A stretch of 61,765 nucleotides of DNA from Hymenobacter psychrophilus (GCF_900107135.1 NZ_FNOV01000007.1:7173-68937), one strand, 5' to 3'. Positions 40,513-49,826 are shown, counted from the first letter of the stretch. Made by a program: numbers and translations. The notes: a model not told the origin generated them from the sequence alone.

Positions 40513-41415
40513 CTAGCGTCCGCCAAGCAGACCGCCGAGCAGGCTGCCCATGCCGCCACCGCCGAGCAGGCCACCGAGGCCGCCGCCGCCGCTGCTGCGA
40601 GGCTGCGAGTTGGGCTGGCCACCCAGGCCGCCCAGAATCGACATCAACGAGCCTAAGCCGCCGCCACCGGTGTGGGTGCCCTGCTGTGGATAGTTGTCGT
40701 ACTGGCTCTGCTGCTGCTGGCCGCCGCCCATGACGCCGCTTAGCAGGCCGCCCCCGAGCAAGCCACCCAGCAAGCCGCCCATGCCGCTTTGGGCCGCACC
40801 GCCGAGCAGGCCGCCCATGCTGCCGCCCAGCATGCCACCACCGGCACCGCCGCCGCTCTGGCTGCGGCCACCCATTACTTTCGAAATGACCATGGGGGCC
40901 ACAATGCCGAGCAAACCGGCCATCAGCGCGTTTTTAGGAATGCCGGCGCTTTCGAGCTTGTCGCCAATGCCGCCCAAAAAGCTTTGCTTGGCTGGGTCGC
41001 TGGCATCGTGGGGCACATTGGACGCTTGGTCTACTACCTGCTCTAGGGTGTGCTGCTGCTGCTGGTTGATGCCCAGATACTGCGAAATCTTGTTCACCAT
41101 TTCCTCCTCGGTGTTCGAGTAGGCCCCGTCGGCGCGGGCAAAGCTAATGAGGTCGGTAACGAGCGAAAAGCGCAGGTCGCTGCCGCGCAACGCATCGAGG
41201 TTATTTTTTACGGTCTGGTTGTTCGCATCTTTGGCGGCGGCCAGCACCTGCTGCGTAGCCCCGCCGCTGAGGCCGGCCTGGTGGGCTAATTGCTGCAAAA
41301 ACTCAATTTCGGGGGCTGAAGCTTCGCGGTCGGCAGATGCCAGGCTGGCGATTACGCTCAAATAAGCTGCTTTTTCCTGGTCAGAATAGTTCTGGAGTAA
41401 CTGCGAGTCGTTCAT
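40513..41415 (-). CDS. TerB-like protein with glycine-rich tail
   Basis: 300 residues from ATG 41415. Residues 1-130 are helical with KAAYLSVIASLASADREASAPEIEFLQQLA and a second similar pass (DLISFARADGAYSNTEEEMVNKIS), two EF-hand-like acidic helices as in TerB/DjlA-type domains. A short hydrophobic segment (about 163-178) follows. The C-terminal half is glycine/leucine/methionine-rich and repetitive (GGLLGGLLGG, SGGGGLGGLLGGGGMG). TerB domains occur in tellurite-resistance and membrane-stress systems, but the tail is unlike them. A membrane-associated or aggregating role is possible. The family assignment is tentative. Confidence 0.72.
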   Translation of the reverse strand: MNDSQLLQNYSDQEKAAYLSVIASLASADREASAPEIEFLQQLAHQAGLSGGATQQVLAAAKDANNQTVKNNLDALRGSDLRFSLVTDLISFARADGAYSNTEEEMVNKISQYLGINQQQQHTLEQVVDQASNVPHDASDPAKQSFLGGIGDKLESAGIPKNALMAGLLGIVAPMVISKVMGGRSQSGGGAGGGMLGGSMGGLLGGAAQSGMGGLLGGLLGGGLLSGVMGGGQQQQSQYDNYPQQGTHTGGGGLGSLMSILGGLGGQPNSQPRSSGGGGLGGLLGGGGMGSLLGGLLGGR

Positions 41416-41607
41416 GGTCGGAAGCAAGTGGGTGGAGAAATATAATACGCTCCCTTAACGATGGTTTTGAGTTCAGGTTGGCCGGCAACCCTGAACAAGT
41501 ATCCCGTTGCCCGGCTCCGGCCCGCTGATGGTCTGTTTTAGTATCTTGCTAACAGCGTGGCGGGGCATCTTGAAGTGATAACTGAACAACTGCGGGCCGC
41601 CGCCAAG

Positions 41608-44112
41608 TTAGAACTCGAAATAGTCGCCGGTCTGCGGCTCGGCGGGCTTTTTTACCGGCTTTTTCAGTTCCCACGAAGGCCGGGCTCTGGGTTTGGTTGG
41701 GGGGGTAGGTTCGGCCGGGGTAGCTGGTGCCGGGCCAGTTGCCGGGGTACGGCTCGGTGGGGTGGCCCTGGTGGGCAGGCCGGTTTCGTAGCGCACCGTA
41801 AAGTTGCTTTCCGTGCCTCTTATGCCCAGGCGTAGCGTGGGGCCGTCGGCGCGGGCGGCGGCACGAGCTAGCAGGCCCGGCAGCAGCGGAATGCGCAGGT
41901 GGTAATCGAGCTGCTGATCGAAGGTATGGGTGCCGGTAATGCGCAGCAAAGCCGCCGCCCGCACGTTGGAGCGGATTTCCATCTCCGGAATGTACACCGT
42001 GCGGCTTTGGATGTAGAAGTCGTTGTGCAGTTCGGCAAAGCGCAGATGGCGCAGCGTAGCCCGGTCGGCCACCAGGCTCAGCTTCTGCAGGGGCTCGAAA
42101 TTGAGCAGCTCGCCCTGTCGGACCGTAGCCTTGATCTGGGCCTCCAGGCGGTCGGGCAGCGGGCGCAGCTGGCCATCGAAATAGGTGTCCGACTCGGCTG
42201 ATGCCGTGAGCCGGCCCCGCAGGTGGCGGCTGGTGAGAAAGTGCTGGCCGAAATCCTCGAACACGTAAAACAGGCTGTCCAGCGGCACCTGCTGGCAGCT
42301 GGCCACCGTGCGGGCCTTCAGCAGCTGGGGCTGGCGGGCATCTACGGTTCCGCGCACGCTCAGCTGGCCCCCGGCCGCCGTTACACTCAGGCCCGGCGAG
42401 CTGAATACCTGGTTTTGCAGCCGCAACGTGCCGCGCAGCTGTCGGCCCCGCAGCCGCCGGTAGCGCACCTGCCGCGCCTGGGTTTTCAGGTCGAGCACCA
42501 GCCGCGCCGGCACGTGCAGGCCGCCCGCCGGAGCCGTGCCGCCGCCGCCTTTGCCGCCTGCGGGCTGGTACGCGTACAGCAGTTGGTTGAAATCGAGCAG
42601 GTTCGAAATTATGCTGGCCTCAATGCGCAGCGGCTGGCCTGGCCCCAGGGCCCAGCCGGTAGCGTTGCGCACTGTGCCCCGGCCCCGAAAATCGGAGTTG
42701 CCCAGGCGGCCCTGCATATTGGGTACGGCTATATCGGAGCCGCGCAGATCCAGCTGGCCCGCAAGGCCGGTAAACGGCTGCCGGAAGTCGCGCAGCTGCA
42801 GCCTGACGCCGCGCAGCACCAGCTCGCCACGGGCCTGCTGGGCGGTAGGCCGGCGGCGCAGCGTTGCCAGCGGTCCGTTCAGCGCCAGGTGCAGGCGGGC
42901 TTCGCCGGCCCCCGAACGCACGGCCGATACCGGAAAAAACTGCAGCGCCCGGGCCACATCCAGCTCGGCCCGCAGCTCCAGCTGCAGAGTGGGCTGCACC
43001 AGGTTTTCGAGGCGCAGGCTGCCGCCGAAGGGCTTACCGGCCAGCTGCCCGCGCAGCTGCCGCAGCGTGAGGACGGCCGTGCTGGCCGCGCGGCCCGCGC
43101 CGTTGCTGAACTGGCCTGCCAAACTCACGCCCTCGACTTGTTGGTGATATTCGGGGTGAAAAAACGAGGCCTGCCGGCAGCCAAACCGCACCTCTACGGC
43201 CGGGTTGTGCTGCTCCGACCACTCGCCGCGCACCGTGCCCTCGAAATATACCTGCCCCTGGCTCCGGTAGCCGGCCAGCCGTTGCGTCAGGCGGGGCGGC
43301 AGCAGGGCCAGCACCGCCTGCAAATCGGCCTGCCGGGCGGCCGCCTGCAGGTTGAGTTGGGAGGCCTGGGCATAATCAACGGTGCCCGAAACCGAATAGG
43401 TAGCCGGGCCCACGGCAATAGTGGAGGGGCTGATACTGACCAGTTGCGCGGCCCTATCAACGTCGAGCAGCACGTTCAGGCGCACTTCTTTAGCCAGGAA
43501 ATAGTCGTCGGTACCCAGCCGCACGGTTTCCACATGGGCCGGGCCCGTAACGGCCACTTCCACGCGGGGGCCGGCAAGGCGCACGGTAGCCCGCAAATCA
43601 GGCGTTTGCAGGGCGAAGAACTGCTGGCGGGCCGCGTCGTCGTAGGTGGCCCGCACACGCTCCAGCCGGATGCCGCGCAGCTCCAGCACGAAGGGCTGTT
43701 CGGTAGTGGTGGCGGTATCGGGCTTTATAATCAGGTAGTTGGGCTGGCCCGCAGCATCGCGACGCAGGTGCAGCTGACCGTCGGCCAGCGTGAGGCGGCG
43801 GATGCGGTAGTGGCCGCGCAGCAAATCGAGGGCGTCGAAGGCGCAGTACAGGCGACGGGCCCGCAGCAGCCGGGTGGTATCGGTGGGCCGCGAGCCCTGC
43901 ATCACCACATCGTGCAGCGTAAGGGAGAGGCGCGGGAACTGGTCGAGCACCGACACATCGAGGCGGCTGGCGCGCACCGGCACGGCCAGGTGCTGGTTGA
44001 GGGCCACCACGAAGCGGCCGATAAGCCAGTCCTGCCCCAGCCACAGGCCCAAACTGGCCGCCAGCAGCAGGCCCAGCAGCGTCAGCGTCGCAATTTTCAG
44101 TATTCTACCCAC
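41608..44112 (-). CDS. AsmA-family envelope protein
   Basis: 834 residues with a single N-terminal membrane helix (residues about 8-24). LNQHLAVPVRASRLDVSVLDQFPRLSLTLHDV is the AsmA start, followed by long beta-rich repeats. The region ending LRITGTHTFDQQLDYHLRI-style, then a C-terminal Pro/Thr/Ala-rich tail (TPATGPAPATPAEPTPPT), matches AsmA-like proteins of Bacteroidetes. These long repeating-beta-groove proteins span the periplasm and are believed to carry phospholipid between membranes. The tail is probably a flexible cytoplasmic or periplasmic extension. Divergent to tRNA-Val. Confidence 0.88.
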   Translation of the reverse strand: MGRILKIATLTLLGLLLAASLGLWLGQDWLIGRFVVALNQHLAVPVRASRLDVSVLDQFPRLSLTLHDVVMQGSRPTDTTRLLRARRLYCAFDALDLLRGHYRIRRLTLADGQLHLRRDAAGQPNYLIIKPDTATTTEQPFVLELRGIRLERVRATYDDAARQQFFALQTPDLRATVRLAGPRVEVAVTGPAHVETVRLGTDDYFLAKEVRLNVLLDVDRAAQLVSISPSTIAVGPATYSVSGTVDYAQASQLNLQAAARQADLQAVLALLPPRLTQRLAGYRSQGQVYFEGTVRGEWSEQHNPAVEVRFGCRQASFFHPEYHQQVEGVSLAGQFSNGAGRAASTAVLTLRQLRGQLAGKPFGGSLRLENLVQPTLQLELRAELDVARALQFFPVSAVRSGAGEARLHLALNGPLATLRRRPTAQQARGELVLRGVRLQLRDFRQPFTGLAGQLDLRGSDIAVPNMQGRLGNSDFRGRGTVRNATGWALGPGQPLRIEASIISNLLDFNQLLYAYQPAGGKGGGGTAPAGGLHVPARLVLDLKTQARQVRYRRLRGRQLRGTLRLQNQVFSSPGLSVTAAGGQLSVRGTVDARQPQLLKARTVASCQQVPLDSLFYVFEDFGQHFLTSRHLRGRLTASAESDTYFDGQLRPLPDRLEAQIKATVRQGELLNFEPLQKLSLVADRATLRHLRFAELHNDFYIQSRTVYIPEMEIRSNVRAAALLRITGTHTFDQQLDYHLRIPLLPGLLARAAARADGPTLRLGIRGTESNFTVRYETGLPTRATPPSRTPATGPAPATPAEPTPPTKPRARPSWELKKPVKKPAEPQTGDYFEF

Positions 44113-44198
44113 TACCGGCCCATTATTTTTACAACCGAAATTTCTGACTGGCAGGGGGTTCCCCGCTGCGGCGGCCCTGAATGGAAAATTTCTTCACC

Positions 44199-44247
44199 CA
44201 AAGATGGGGGAAAGTGTTGCGTTTTTAGAAACAAGCCCCCATCTTTG
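44199..44247. promoter_or_regulatory. Symmetric divergent promoter pair
   Basis: CAAAGATGGGGG (44199-44210) and CCCCCATCTTTG (44236-44247) are perfect inverted repeats. Each ends in CATCTTTG, one base off TAnnTTTG, reading outward: toward asmA on the minus strand and toward tRNA-Val on the plus strand. Confidence 0.45.
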
Positions 44248-44275
44248 CCATCCCAAACGACGGGAAACGCCCATC

Positions 44276-44353
44276 GGGAGATTAGCTCAGCTGGTTCAGA
44301 GCATCTGCCTTACAAGCAGAGGGTCACTGGTTCGAACCCAGTATCTCCCACCA
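44276..44353 (+). tRNA. tRNA-Val (TAC), first copy
   Basis: Cloverleaf with acceptor GGGAGAT/ATCTCCC, anticodon TAC at 44311-44313 and T-loop TTCGAAC. CCA is encoded at 44351-44353. Confidence 0.95.
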
Positions 44354-44374
44354 TTTTTTAGTACGCTCACCCCC

Positions 44375-44449
44375 GGGAGATTAGCTCAGCTGGTTCAGAG
44401 CATCTGCCTTACAAGCAGAGGGTCACTGGTTCGAACCCAGTATCTCCCA
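44375..44449 (+). tRNA. tRNA-Val (TAC), second copy
   Basis: Identical to the first through the discriminator A; anticodon at 44410-44412. The following bases are CCC, so CCA is not encoded. The 21-bp spacer after the first CCA indicates tandem duplication. Confidence 0.95.
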
Positions 44450-44456
44450 CCCACAC

Positions 44457-44489
44457 AAAAAGGACTGTCGCTTGCGGCGGTCCTTTTTT
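44457..44489 (+). terminator. Terminator of the tRNA-Val pair
   Basis: AAAAAGGAC (44457-44465) pairs with GTCCTTTTT, followed by more T. Confidence 0.85.
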
Positions 44490-44572
44490 GTTTTGGCGCC
44501 CTCCGGCAGCCCTACCGGCCCACTGCTTGCCCGGGCGTTCTGCTATCTTGCGCGACTTCCTCCGCGTTACTT

Positions 44573-46165
44573 ATGCTTCATTCTGTTGCGGTGCGCCGGT
44601 TCGGCGCAAGGGCCTTTTTTGGTTTGTTGCTGGTGCTGGGCGGGCTGCTGGTGAGTGACTACGGCGTGTCGTGGGATGAGCCAACTGACCAGCGCAACGG
44701 CTTGGTAAGCCTGCGCTACTTAGCCGATTTGACACTGGGCCACGAGCCCTACCCGATTGAGCAGTACCGCGACAGTGACCACGGTGTGTTGTTCGAGTTG
44801 CCCATGACGCTGGTGGCCCGGTACGGCCTGGGCCTGGTTGGCGAGCAGGTTGACCGCGACTATTACCTGATCCGCCACGGCCTCACGTTTTTACTGGTTC
44901 TAGGAGGCCTGGGTGCGCTTTATGGGCTGGCCCGGCTTCGGCTGCGCCGTCCGGGGCTGGCGCTGCTGCCGGTGGCTTTATTTGTGCTTTCGCCCCGGCT
45001 GTTCGCCGAGTCGTTCTACAATGCCAAAGACTTGCTGTTTCTGGCGGTTTTTACGGTGGGTACATTCACGCTGGCCCGGCTGGTGCAGCGCCCCACGCTC
45101 GGCCGCGCCCTGCTACACGGCCTGGCCACGGCCGCCGCCGTTGATGTCCGGCTGCTGGGCCTGCTACTGATTCCGTTTACCCTGGGGTTGCTGCTGCTGG
45201 CCGGGCTGCTGCCCACCCCGCCCGGCGGACCCCGCCCCCGGCAGGTAGGAGCCCTGGCAGGCGCGTACCTGCTGGCGGCGGCCGGGGCTACCGTGGCGGG
45301 CTGGCCCTACTTATGGGCCGACCCACTGTCCCGGCTGCTGCTGGCTTTCCAGCGGATGAGCCATTTTCCCTGGCAGGGCGAGGTATTGTACTGGGGCAAA
45401 CTCGAGCAGGCCCAGCAACTGCCCTGGCACTACGGCCCCGTCTGGCTGCTGATTACTACGCCGGTGGCGTACTGGTTAGCGGCCGGAGCCGGCTTGGCGC
45501 TGGCCGCCATTGGGCTGCTTCGCCGGCCCCTGGAGCGGCTGCGCACCTTCAGCGGCCGCCTCGACCTGTTGTTCTGCGGCTGGCTGCTGCTGCCGTTTGC
45601 GCTGGTAATCGGGCTACATTCGGTGCTTTATGATGGCTGGCGGCACCTGTATTTCGTTTATCCGGCGTTGCTGCTGCTGGCGGTGTCGGGGGGCGAGCAG
45701 CTGTGGCAGCGGGGGCGCCGCAGCCGTTGGGGTTGGCCGCTGCTGCTGGGCCTGGGCCTGCTGGCCGGGCTCGAACTAGGGCTCACGGCGGTGCGGATGG
45801 TGCGCATGCACCCCCAACAGCAGGTGTATTTCAGCTTTCTGACCAACCAGCAGGTGGAGGATAATTTCGAGCGCGACTACTGGGGGCTGGCGTACCGGCA
45901 GGGACTGGAGTATCTGGTGCGGCGCCACCCCACCGGGCCCATTTACGTGGCCGCCACCGAGCAAACGCCGCTGTTCAACAACCTGATCTGGCTTACACCG
46001 GCTGACCAACAGCGTATTCAGTTGGTAGCCGAACCCGGTCCCGGTCGCTATTACCTGTTCGGCTACCGCGCGTGGCCCGGCGCGGCCCCGGCCGGCCGGG
46101 GCCGCGCGGTATACCAGGTGAAGGCAGATGGCCTGACGATTTTGTCGGTGCTTTACGAGCCGTAA
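44573..46165 (+). CDS. GT39-like membrane glycosyltransferase
   Basis: 530 residues from ATG 44573; the open frame extends upstream but covers the tRNA genes. About eleven hydrophobic helices. VSDYGVSWDEPTDQRNGL near the N-terminus gives the DE motif of the ArnT/PMT-like family catalytic loop. YNAKDLLFLAVF and SPRLFAESFYN are typical. The C-terminal soluble part (QQQVYFSFLTNQQVEDNFERDYWG) resembles the large periplasmic loop region of this family. Such enzymes transfer sugars from polyprenyl phosphate to lipids or proteins in the outer leaflet. Acceptor and donor are unknown. Confidence 0.85.
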   Translation: MLHSVAVRRFGARAFFGLLLVLGGLLVSDYGVSWDEPTDQRNGLVSLRYLADLTLGHEPYPIEQYRDSDHGVLFELPMTLVARYGLGLVGEQVDRDYYLIRHGLTFLLVLGGLGALYGLARLRLRRPGLALLPVALFVLSPRLFAESFYNAKDLLFLAVFTVGTFTLARLVQRPTLGRALLHGLATAAAVDVRLLGLLLIPFTLGLLLLAGLLPTPPGGPRPRQVGALAGAYLLAAAGATVAGWPYLWADPLSRLLLAFQRMSHFPWQGEVLYWGKLEQAQQLPWHYGPVWLLITTPVAYWLAAGAGLALAAIGLLRRPLERLRTFSGRLDLLFCGWLLLPFALVIGLHSVLYDGWRHLYFVYPALLLLAVSGGEQLWQRGRRSRWGWPLLLGLGLLAGLELGLTAVRMVRMHPQQQVYFSFLTNQQVEDNFERDYWGLAYRQGLEYLVRRHPTGPIYVAATEQTPLFNNLIWLTPADQQRIQLVAEPGPGRYYLFGYRAWPGAAPAGRGRAVYQVKADGLTILSVLYEP

Positions 46166-46320
46166 GCGAGGGGCCGGCGGGCCACCGTGGGGGCTGGAAC
46201 AGCGGCTTTGCTGCCGACGGGCCCAGCGGCGGCCCGCGCTAGTCTGGCTAATACCTGTTTCCTTTGAAGTCCTTTACCCCAGGCTAACCGCGAACTGCTG
46301 GTAGCCTTCAGCTTGAAAAG

Positions 46321-47493
46321 ATGCCGCTCCACGAAGTCAACAGCCCCGCCCTCGTTCGCCAGTTCCTCGATCTGCCGGCCCGGCTCTATCAAAATCAACC
46401 CAACTGGATTTCGCCCCTCGATCCGGAAATTGAAACTGTGTTCGATCCGGCCAAAAACACCCTTTTGGCGCATGGCGAGGCAATTCGCTGGGTGCTGACC
46501 AACGCGGCCGGTACGGTAGTGGGGCGGGTGGCGGCCTTCGTTAATCGCGCCGCCGAGCCAGCCGACCCCACGTTGCCGGTGGGGGGCATGGGCTTCTTTG
46601 AGTGCGAAGACGACCAGGCGGCGGCCAACGAGCTGTTTGGGGCGGCCCGGCTCTGGCTGGCTGCCCGCGGCATGCAGGCCATGGATGGCCCCATTAATTT
46701 CGGCGAGCGGGACCGATTCTGGGGGCTGCTGACAGACGGCTTTACCGAGCCTAACTACGGCATGTTTTTCCACCAGCCCTACTACCAGCAGCTGTTCGAG
46801 CAGTACGGTTTCGAGCTATTCTTTCGCCAATACACCTGCTACCGCGAGGTGGATATGCCCCTGCACCCGGCCTTCTCGCGGGCCTTCGATACGTACGCGC
46901 AGCAGTATCCGACGTTCCGTTTTCAGCACGCCAACAAGCGCGACACCGAGAAACTGGCCCACGACTTCCACCAGGTATATAACCTGGCCTGGGCCAACCA
47001 CAGCGGCATTAGTCCCATGAGCCTGGATAAGGCCCGCGACCTGGTGAAGCAGATGCAGCCCGTGCTTGATGAGCGGCTGCTCTGGTTTGCGTATCACCAC
47101 GACGAGCCCATTGCCTTCTTTGTGAGCCTGCCCGAGCTAAACCAGATTTTCAAGCACGTGAGCCGTCGTTTTGGGCTGCTGGCCAAGCTGCGCTTCCTCT
47201 GGGAAAAGCGCCAATACATGCAGCGGCGCGACAAAAAATTGTTCGGCGTCATCTTCGGGGTGGTGCCCGAGTGGCAGGGCAAGGGTATCGAAAGCGCCCT
47301 GATGGTGCACGCCCGCGCCGAGTTCATGCGCGCCGGCTACCGCGAAATTGAGATGAACTGGATTGGTGACTTCAACCCCCGCATGCTGGCCGTTACCCGC
47401 TCCATTGGGGCCCGCATCTACAAAACCCACGTCACCTATCGCTACCTGTTCGACCGGGAGCGGCCATTCGAGCGCAGCCCGATTATCCGCTAG
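46321..47493 (+). CDS. GNAT-like (YghO-type) protein
   Basis: 390 residues with no signal peptide. It has LVRQFLDLPARLYQNQPNWISPL near the start and GRVAAFVNRAAE, MGFFECEDDQAAANELFGAARLWLAARGMQAMDGPINFGERD: the N-terminal fold of YghO-like proteins. The C-terminal GNAT half shows LFGVIFGVVPEWQGKGIESALMVHARAEF, the acetyl-CoA pyrophosphate loop (Q-x-x-G-x-x/G-I). Bacterial YghO homologs are of unknown substrate. Adjacent to the glycosyltransferase gene, with which a functional link cannot be shown. Confidence 0.82.
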   Translation: MPLHEVNSPALVRQFLDLPARLYQNQPNWISPLDPEIETVFDPAKNTLLAHGEAIRWVLTNAAGTVVGRVAAFVNRAAEPADPTLPVGGMGFFECEDDQAAANELFGAARLWLAARGMQAMDGPINFGERDRFWGLLTDGFTEPNYGMFFHQPYYQQLFEQYGFELFFRQYTCYREVDMPLHPAFSRAFDTYAQQYPTFRFQHANKRDTEKLAHDFHQVYNLAWANHSGISPMSLDKARDLVKQMQPVLDERLLWFAYHHDEPIAFFVSLPELNQIFKHVSRRFGLLAKLRFLWEKRQYMQRRDKKLFGVIFGVVPEWQGKGIESALMVHARAEFMRAGYREIEMNWIGDFNPRMLAVTRSIGARIYKTHVTYRYLFDRERPFERSPIIR

Positions 47494-47531
47494 GCTTGAT
47501 GCGCGAAAGATTGCGCTGAATGATACGTCCT

Positions 47532-48134
47532 TTACTTCGCCAATGCCCGCAACCCCGCATCCAGCCGCAGTACCTGCGGGATGAGCAGGTGCTCGTCGTC
47601 GTTGCGCACAACGTAGTCGGCGCGGGTTAGCTTTTCTTCTTCGCTGAGCTGCTTGTCGATGATGGTGAGTACGTCGTGGGCGGTGCGGTGCGGGTCGCGG
47701 CGCAGCACCCGGGCCTGGCGCAATGGCTGGGGCGCGAAAACGGTGATAACCCGGTCGAGCTGTTTGTAGGCGCCCGATTCGTAGAGCAGGGCGGCTTCCT
47801 TGAGCACGTAGGCATGGCCCTCGGCGTGGCGGGCCGCGGCCCAGTCGGCGAAGTCGTGGCCCACATGGGGGTGTACCAGGGCGTTGAGACGGGCCAGCTG
47901 AGTGGGGTCGGGAAAGGCTACGCGGGCCAGGTAAGCGCGGTCGAGCCGGCCTTCGACGTCGAAGGTTTCGGGGCCGAAGGCGGCCGTCAGCTCCTGGCGC
48001 AGTTGGGGGTTATGGGCCATTACCCACTTGGCCCGGCTATCGGAGTCGTAAAGGGGCACGCCTAACACCTGAAACAGCCGCCCCACAATGCTCTTGCCCG
48101 AGCCGATACCCCCTGTAATTCCTATCTTGAGCAT
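47532..48134 (-). CDS. coaE: Dephospho-CoA kinase
   Basis: 200 residues from ATG 48134. MLKIGITGGIGSGKSIVGR is the P-loop; LGVPLYDSDSRAKWVMA is the CoA-binding segment; HPHVGHDFADW follows and YKQLDRVITVFAPQPLRQARVLRRD the LID/CoA region. The enzyme adds the final phosphate to CoA. It is the last gene of a conserved minus-strand block shared by many Bacteroidetes. Confidence 0.94.
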   Translation of the reverse strand: MLKIGITGGIGSGKSIVGRLFQVLGVPLYDSDSRAKWVMAHNPQLRQELTAAFGPETFDVEGRLDRAYLARVAFPDPTQLARLNALVHPHVGHDFADWAAARHAEGHAYVLKEAALLYESGAYKQLDRVITVFAPQPLRQARVLRRDPHRTAHDVLTIIDKQLSEEEKLTRADYVVRNDDEHLLIPQVLRLDAGLRALAK

Positions 48135-48234
48135 CTGCCTGACTTTTAGCGGGTAAATCTGGATGAGTGACTGGTAAGGCCGGGTGGCAGCCGGCTGGCC
48201 TGTTGCCGGAAGAAGGGTATGCGGTGCCGCCGGG

Positions 48235-48242
48235 CAAATGTA
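48235..48242 (-). promoter_or_regulatory. coaE promoter -7 element
   Basis: The minus strand reads TACATTTG, about 101 bp before coaE, so coaE can be transcribed apart from the YbbR gene. Confidence 0.45.
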
Positions 48243-48388
48243 TCGATGCAACCGCGTAGCTCCGGCCGCTCGGCCGCGCCAGCTGCTAAGTGCAGTTCCA
48301 CGAGCCACAGACGTAGGTAAAATAACCGCAATTAGTGTCCGTACGGAATGCCCGTGCCGTGAACAGGAGCATACGTATTTTGTGAACC

Positions 48389-49351
48389 CTACTCGCTCGT
48401 TACCCGCACGCCCCGGGTGAGCACCAGGTAGCCGCGCACCTGGGGCGGTTTGCGCGACAAAAAGGGCCGTAGTACCGAATCGGTGGGGCTTAGGAACTGG
48501 CCGTAGTGCAGCTGCACCCGCAACTGGTCGGGGCGGAAGGCGGCCGTATCTTCCGGGAAAAACTGGAGCCGCACCCGTACGGTGGCCGGTGTCAGGCGGA
48601 AGCGGCGGCCGGTGGGCGCGTCGAGCAGTTCGGGCACCACATCGACGGGCAATGTTACCACGGGTCGGCGCACGAGGCGCACCCGCACGTCGGTCACGTT
48701 GCTCTGCACTTGGTCGGGGCCGCCGATGGGCACCTGCACGTCGCCGTCGGTGGAGCCGGCCGGGGCCTGGGGGAGGTGTACGGGATAAGGGTCGGGCAGG
48801 TAGTTGACTTTGCCGGCGGGGCCGGTGAAGGTTACGGTACTGGGCTTGAAGCGGGCCTCGTAGGGCAGGGCGGCCCCGTCGGTGGCCGGGCTCAGGGCCA
48901 GCGGCAGGCGGCGGCTCACCAGCCGGTCGAGGTCAACCCATAGCGTGTCCGAAACCAGGTAATTAAGCTGCAGTCCGTCCATGGCCTGCTGCAGGGCGGG
49001 GCGCAGGGCGCTGGCCGTCAGGTAACGGGTGGCGGGGTCGCGCAACAGTATCTCAGCGGGGCGTATTTCCAGCGGCAACTGGCCCCGCAACAGCTTCCAG
49101 CCCCGGCCGGTTACGTTTACGGCCACTTCGTGGGGCAGTGGCTGCACCGGCACAAAGCGGGCATTATCGTAGCGGCACAGCAGCGGGTAGGTGATGCGGG
49201 TGGTGTAGGTTTTGTTGAGCGCGTTGAGCAGCCAGAAAGTGCTGGCCACCAGAAAGCACGCCAGTACAGCCCGCCAATAGCTGCGTTCCTGCCCGAAAAA
49301 CGGGCTTACGAACCAGCGAAGCAGACGGAAACTGGGGCGGGCAGATGACAC
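48389..49351 (-). CDS. YbbR-like domain protein
   Basis: 320 residues with one N-terminal transmembrane helix (about 27-45, VLACFLVASTFWLLNALN), then repeated beta domains. YPLLCRYDNARFVPVQPLPHEVAVNVTGRGWKLLRGQ is the typical YbbR repeat start, and the repeats continue with VTFTGPAGKVNYL and LPVDVVPELLDAPTGRRFRLTPATVRVRLQFFPED. YbbR/CdaR proteins are extracytoplasmic regulators of the cell envelope; in Firmicutes they regulate diadenylate cyclase. No cyclase gene is adjacent here. Position between coaE and yajC is the usual Bacteroidetes order. Confidence 0.86.
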   Translation of the reverse strand: MSSARPSFRLLRWFVSPFFGQERSYWRAVLACFLVASTFWLLNALNKTYTTRITYPLLCRYDNARFVPVQPLPHEVAVNVTGRGWKLLRGQLPLEIRPAEILLRDPATRYLTASALRPALQQAMDGLQLNYLVSDTLWVDLDRLVSRRLPLALSPATDGAALPYEARFKPSTVTFTGPAGKVNYLPDPYPVHLPQAPAGSTDGDVQVPIGGPDQVQSNVTDVRVRLVRRPVVTLPVDVVPELLDAPTGRRFRLTPATVRVRLQFFPEDTAAFRPDQLRVQLHYGQFLSPTDSVLRPFLSRKPPQVRGYLVLTRGVRVTSE

Positions 49352-49502
49352 GAGGCGGTGGCGGGTAAAAGAGTAGGAATACGGCTGGGGCAGCGTAAAA
49401 ACCGAAATTCCGGCCTCCGGTTGTGCCCGAAGCCGGAATTCCGGGATTCACAAGATACTACAAGCGCCGGATTGACGCCCCGCCGGAAGCGGCTAACCGG
49501 TA

Positions 49503-49826
49503 TTATTCGGCTGCTACCGCTGACTTGCTGACCACCTCGCGGGCAATGGCCGCGCGGTCGAAGCGCAAGCGCACGGCCTTGTCTACTTCCACGGTTACCG
49601 ACTCGTCGCTCAGGTCCACGATTTTGCCGTGCAGCCCGCCGATGGTTACCACATGGGACCCCTTGGCCAGGCTGGACCGAAATTTTTTGGCATCAGCCGT
49701 GCGCTTCTGCTGGGGCCGGATCATAAAAAAGTAAACCACCCCGGCCATGGCAACCAGGGGCAGGTACTGAAAGAGGCCGGCCGCGCCGCCGGCGGCAGGG
49801 GCTTGCAGTAAAAGAGAAGCGAACAT
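49503..49826 (-). CDS. yajC: Preprotein translocase accessory subunit YajC
   Basis: 107 residues from ATG 49826; a longer start at 49865 is possible but adds a stretch with no usual match. LFQYLPLVAMAGVVYFFMIRPQQKR is the single membrane helix followed by the conserved RPQQKR; LAKGSHVVTIGGLHGKIVDLSDESVTVEVDKAVRLRFDR is the soluble beta domain. It binds SecDF and helps protein export. Short spacing to the DUF1573 gene upstream supports an operon. Confidence 0.92.
   Translation of the reverse strand: MFASLLLQAPAAGGAAGLFQYLPLVAMAGVVYFFMIRPQQKRTADAKKFRSSLAKGSHVVTIGGLHGKIVDLSDESVTVEVDKAVRLRFDRAAIAREVVSKSAVAAE

Noticed and set aside
42223..44361. 712-codon plus-strand frame opposite asmA
   Set aside because: Antisense shadow with Gln/Ala/Gly-rich composition; asmA has a membrane helix and family motifs on the other strand.
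43874..44572. Upstream extension of the glycosyltransferase frame
   Set aside because: It runs through both tRNA-Val genes and their terminator; the ATG at 44573 gives a normal N-terminus.
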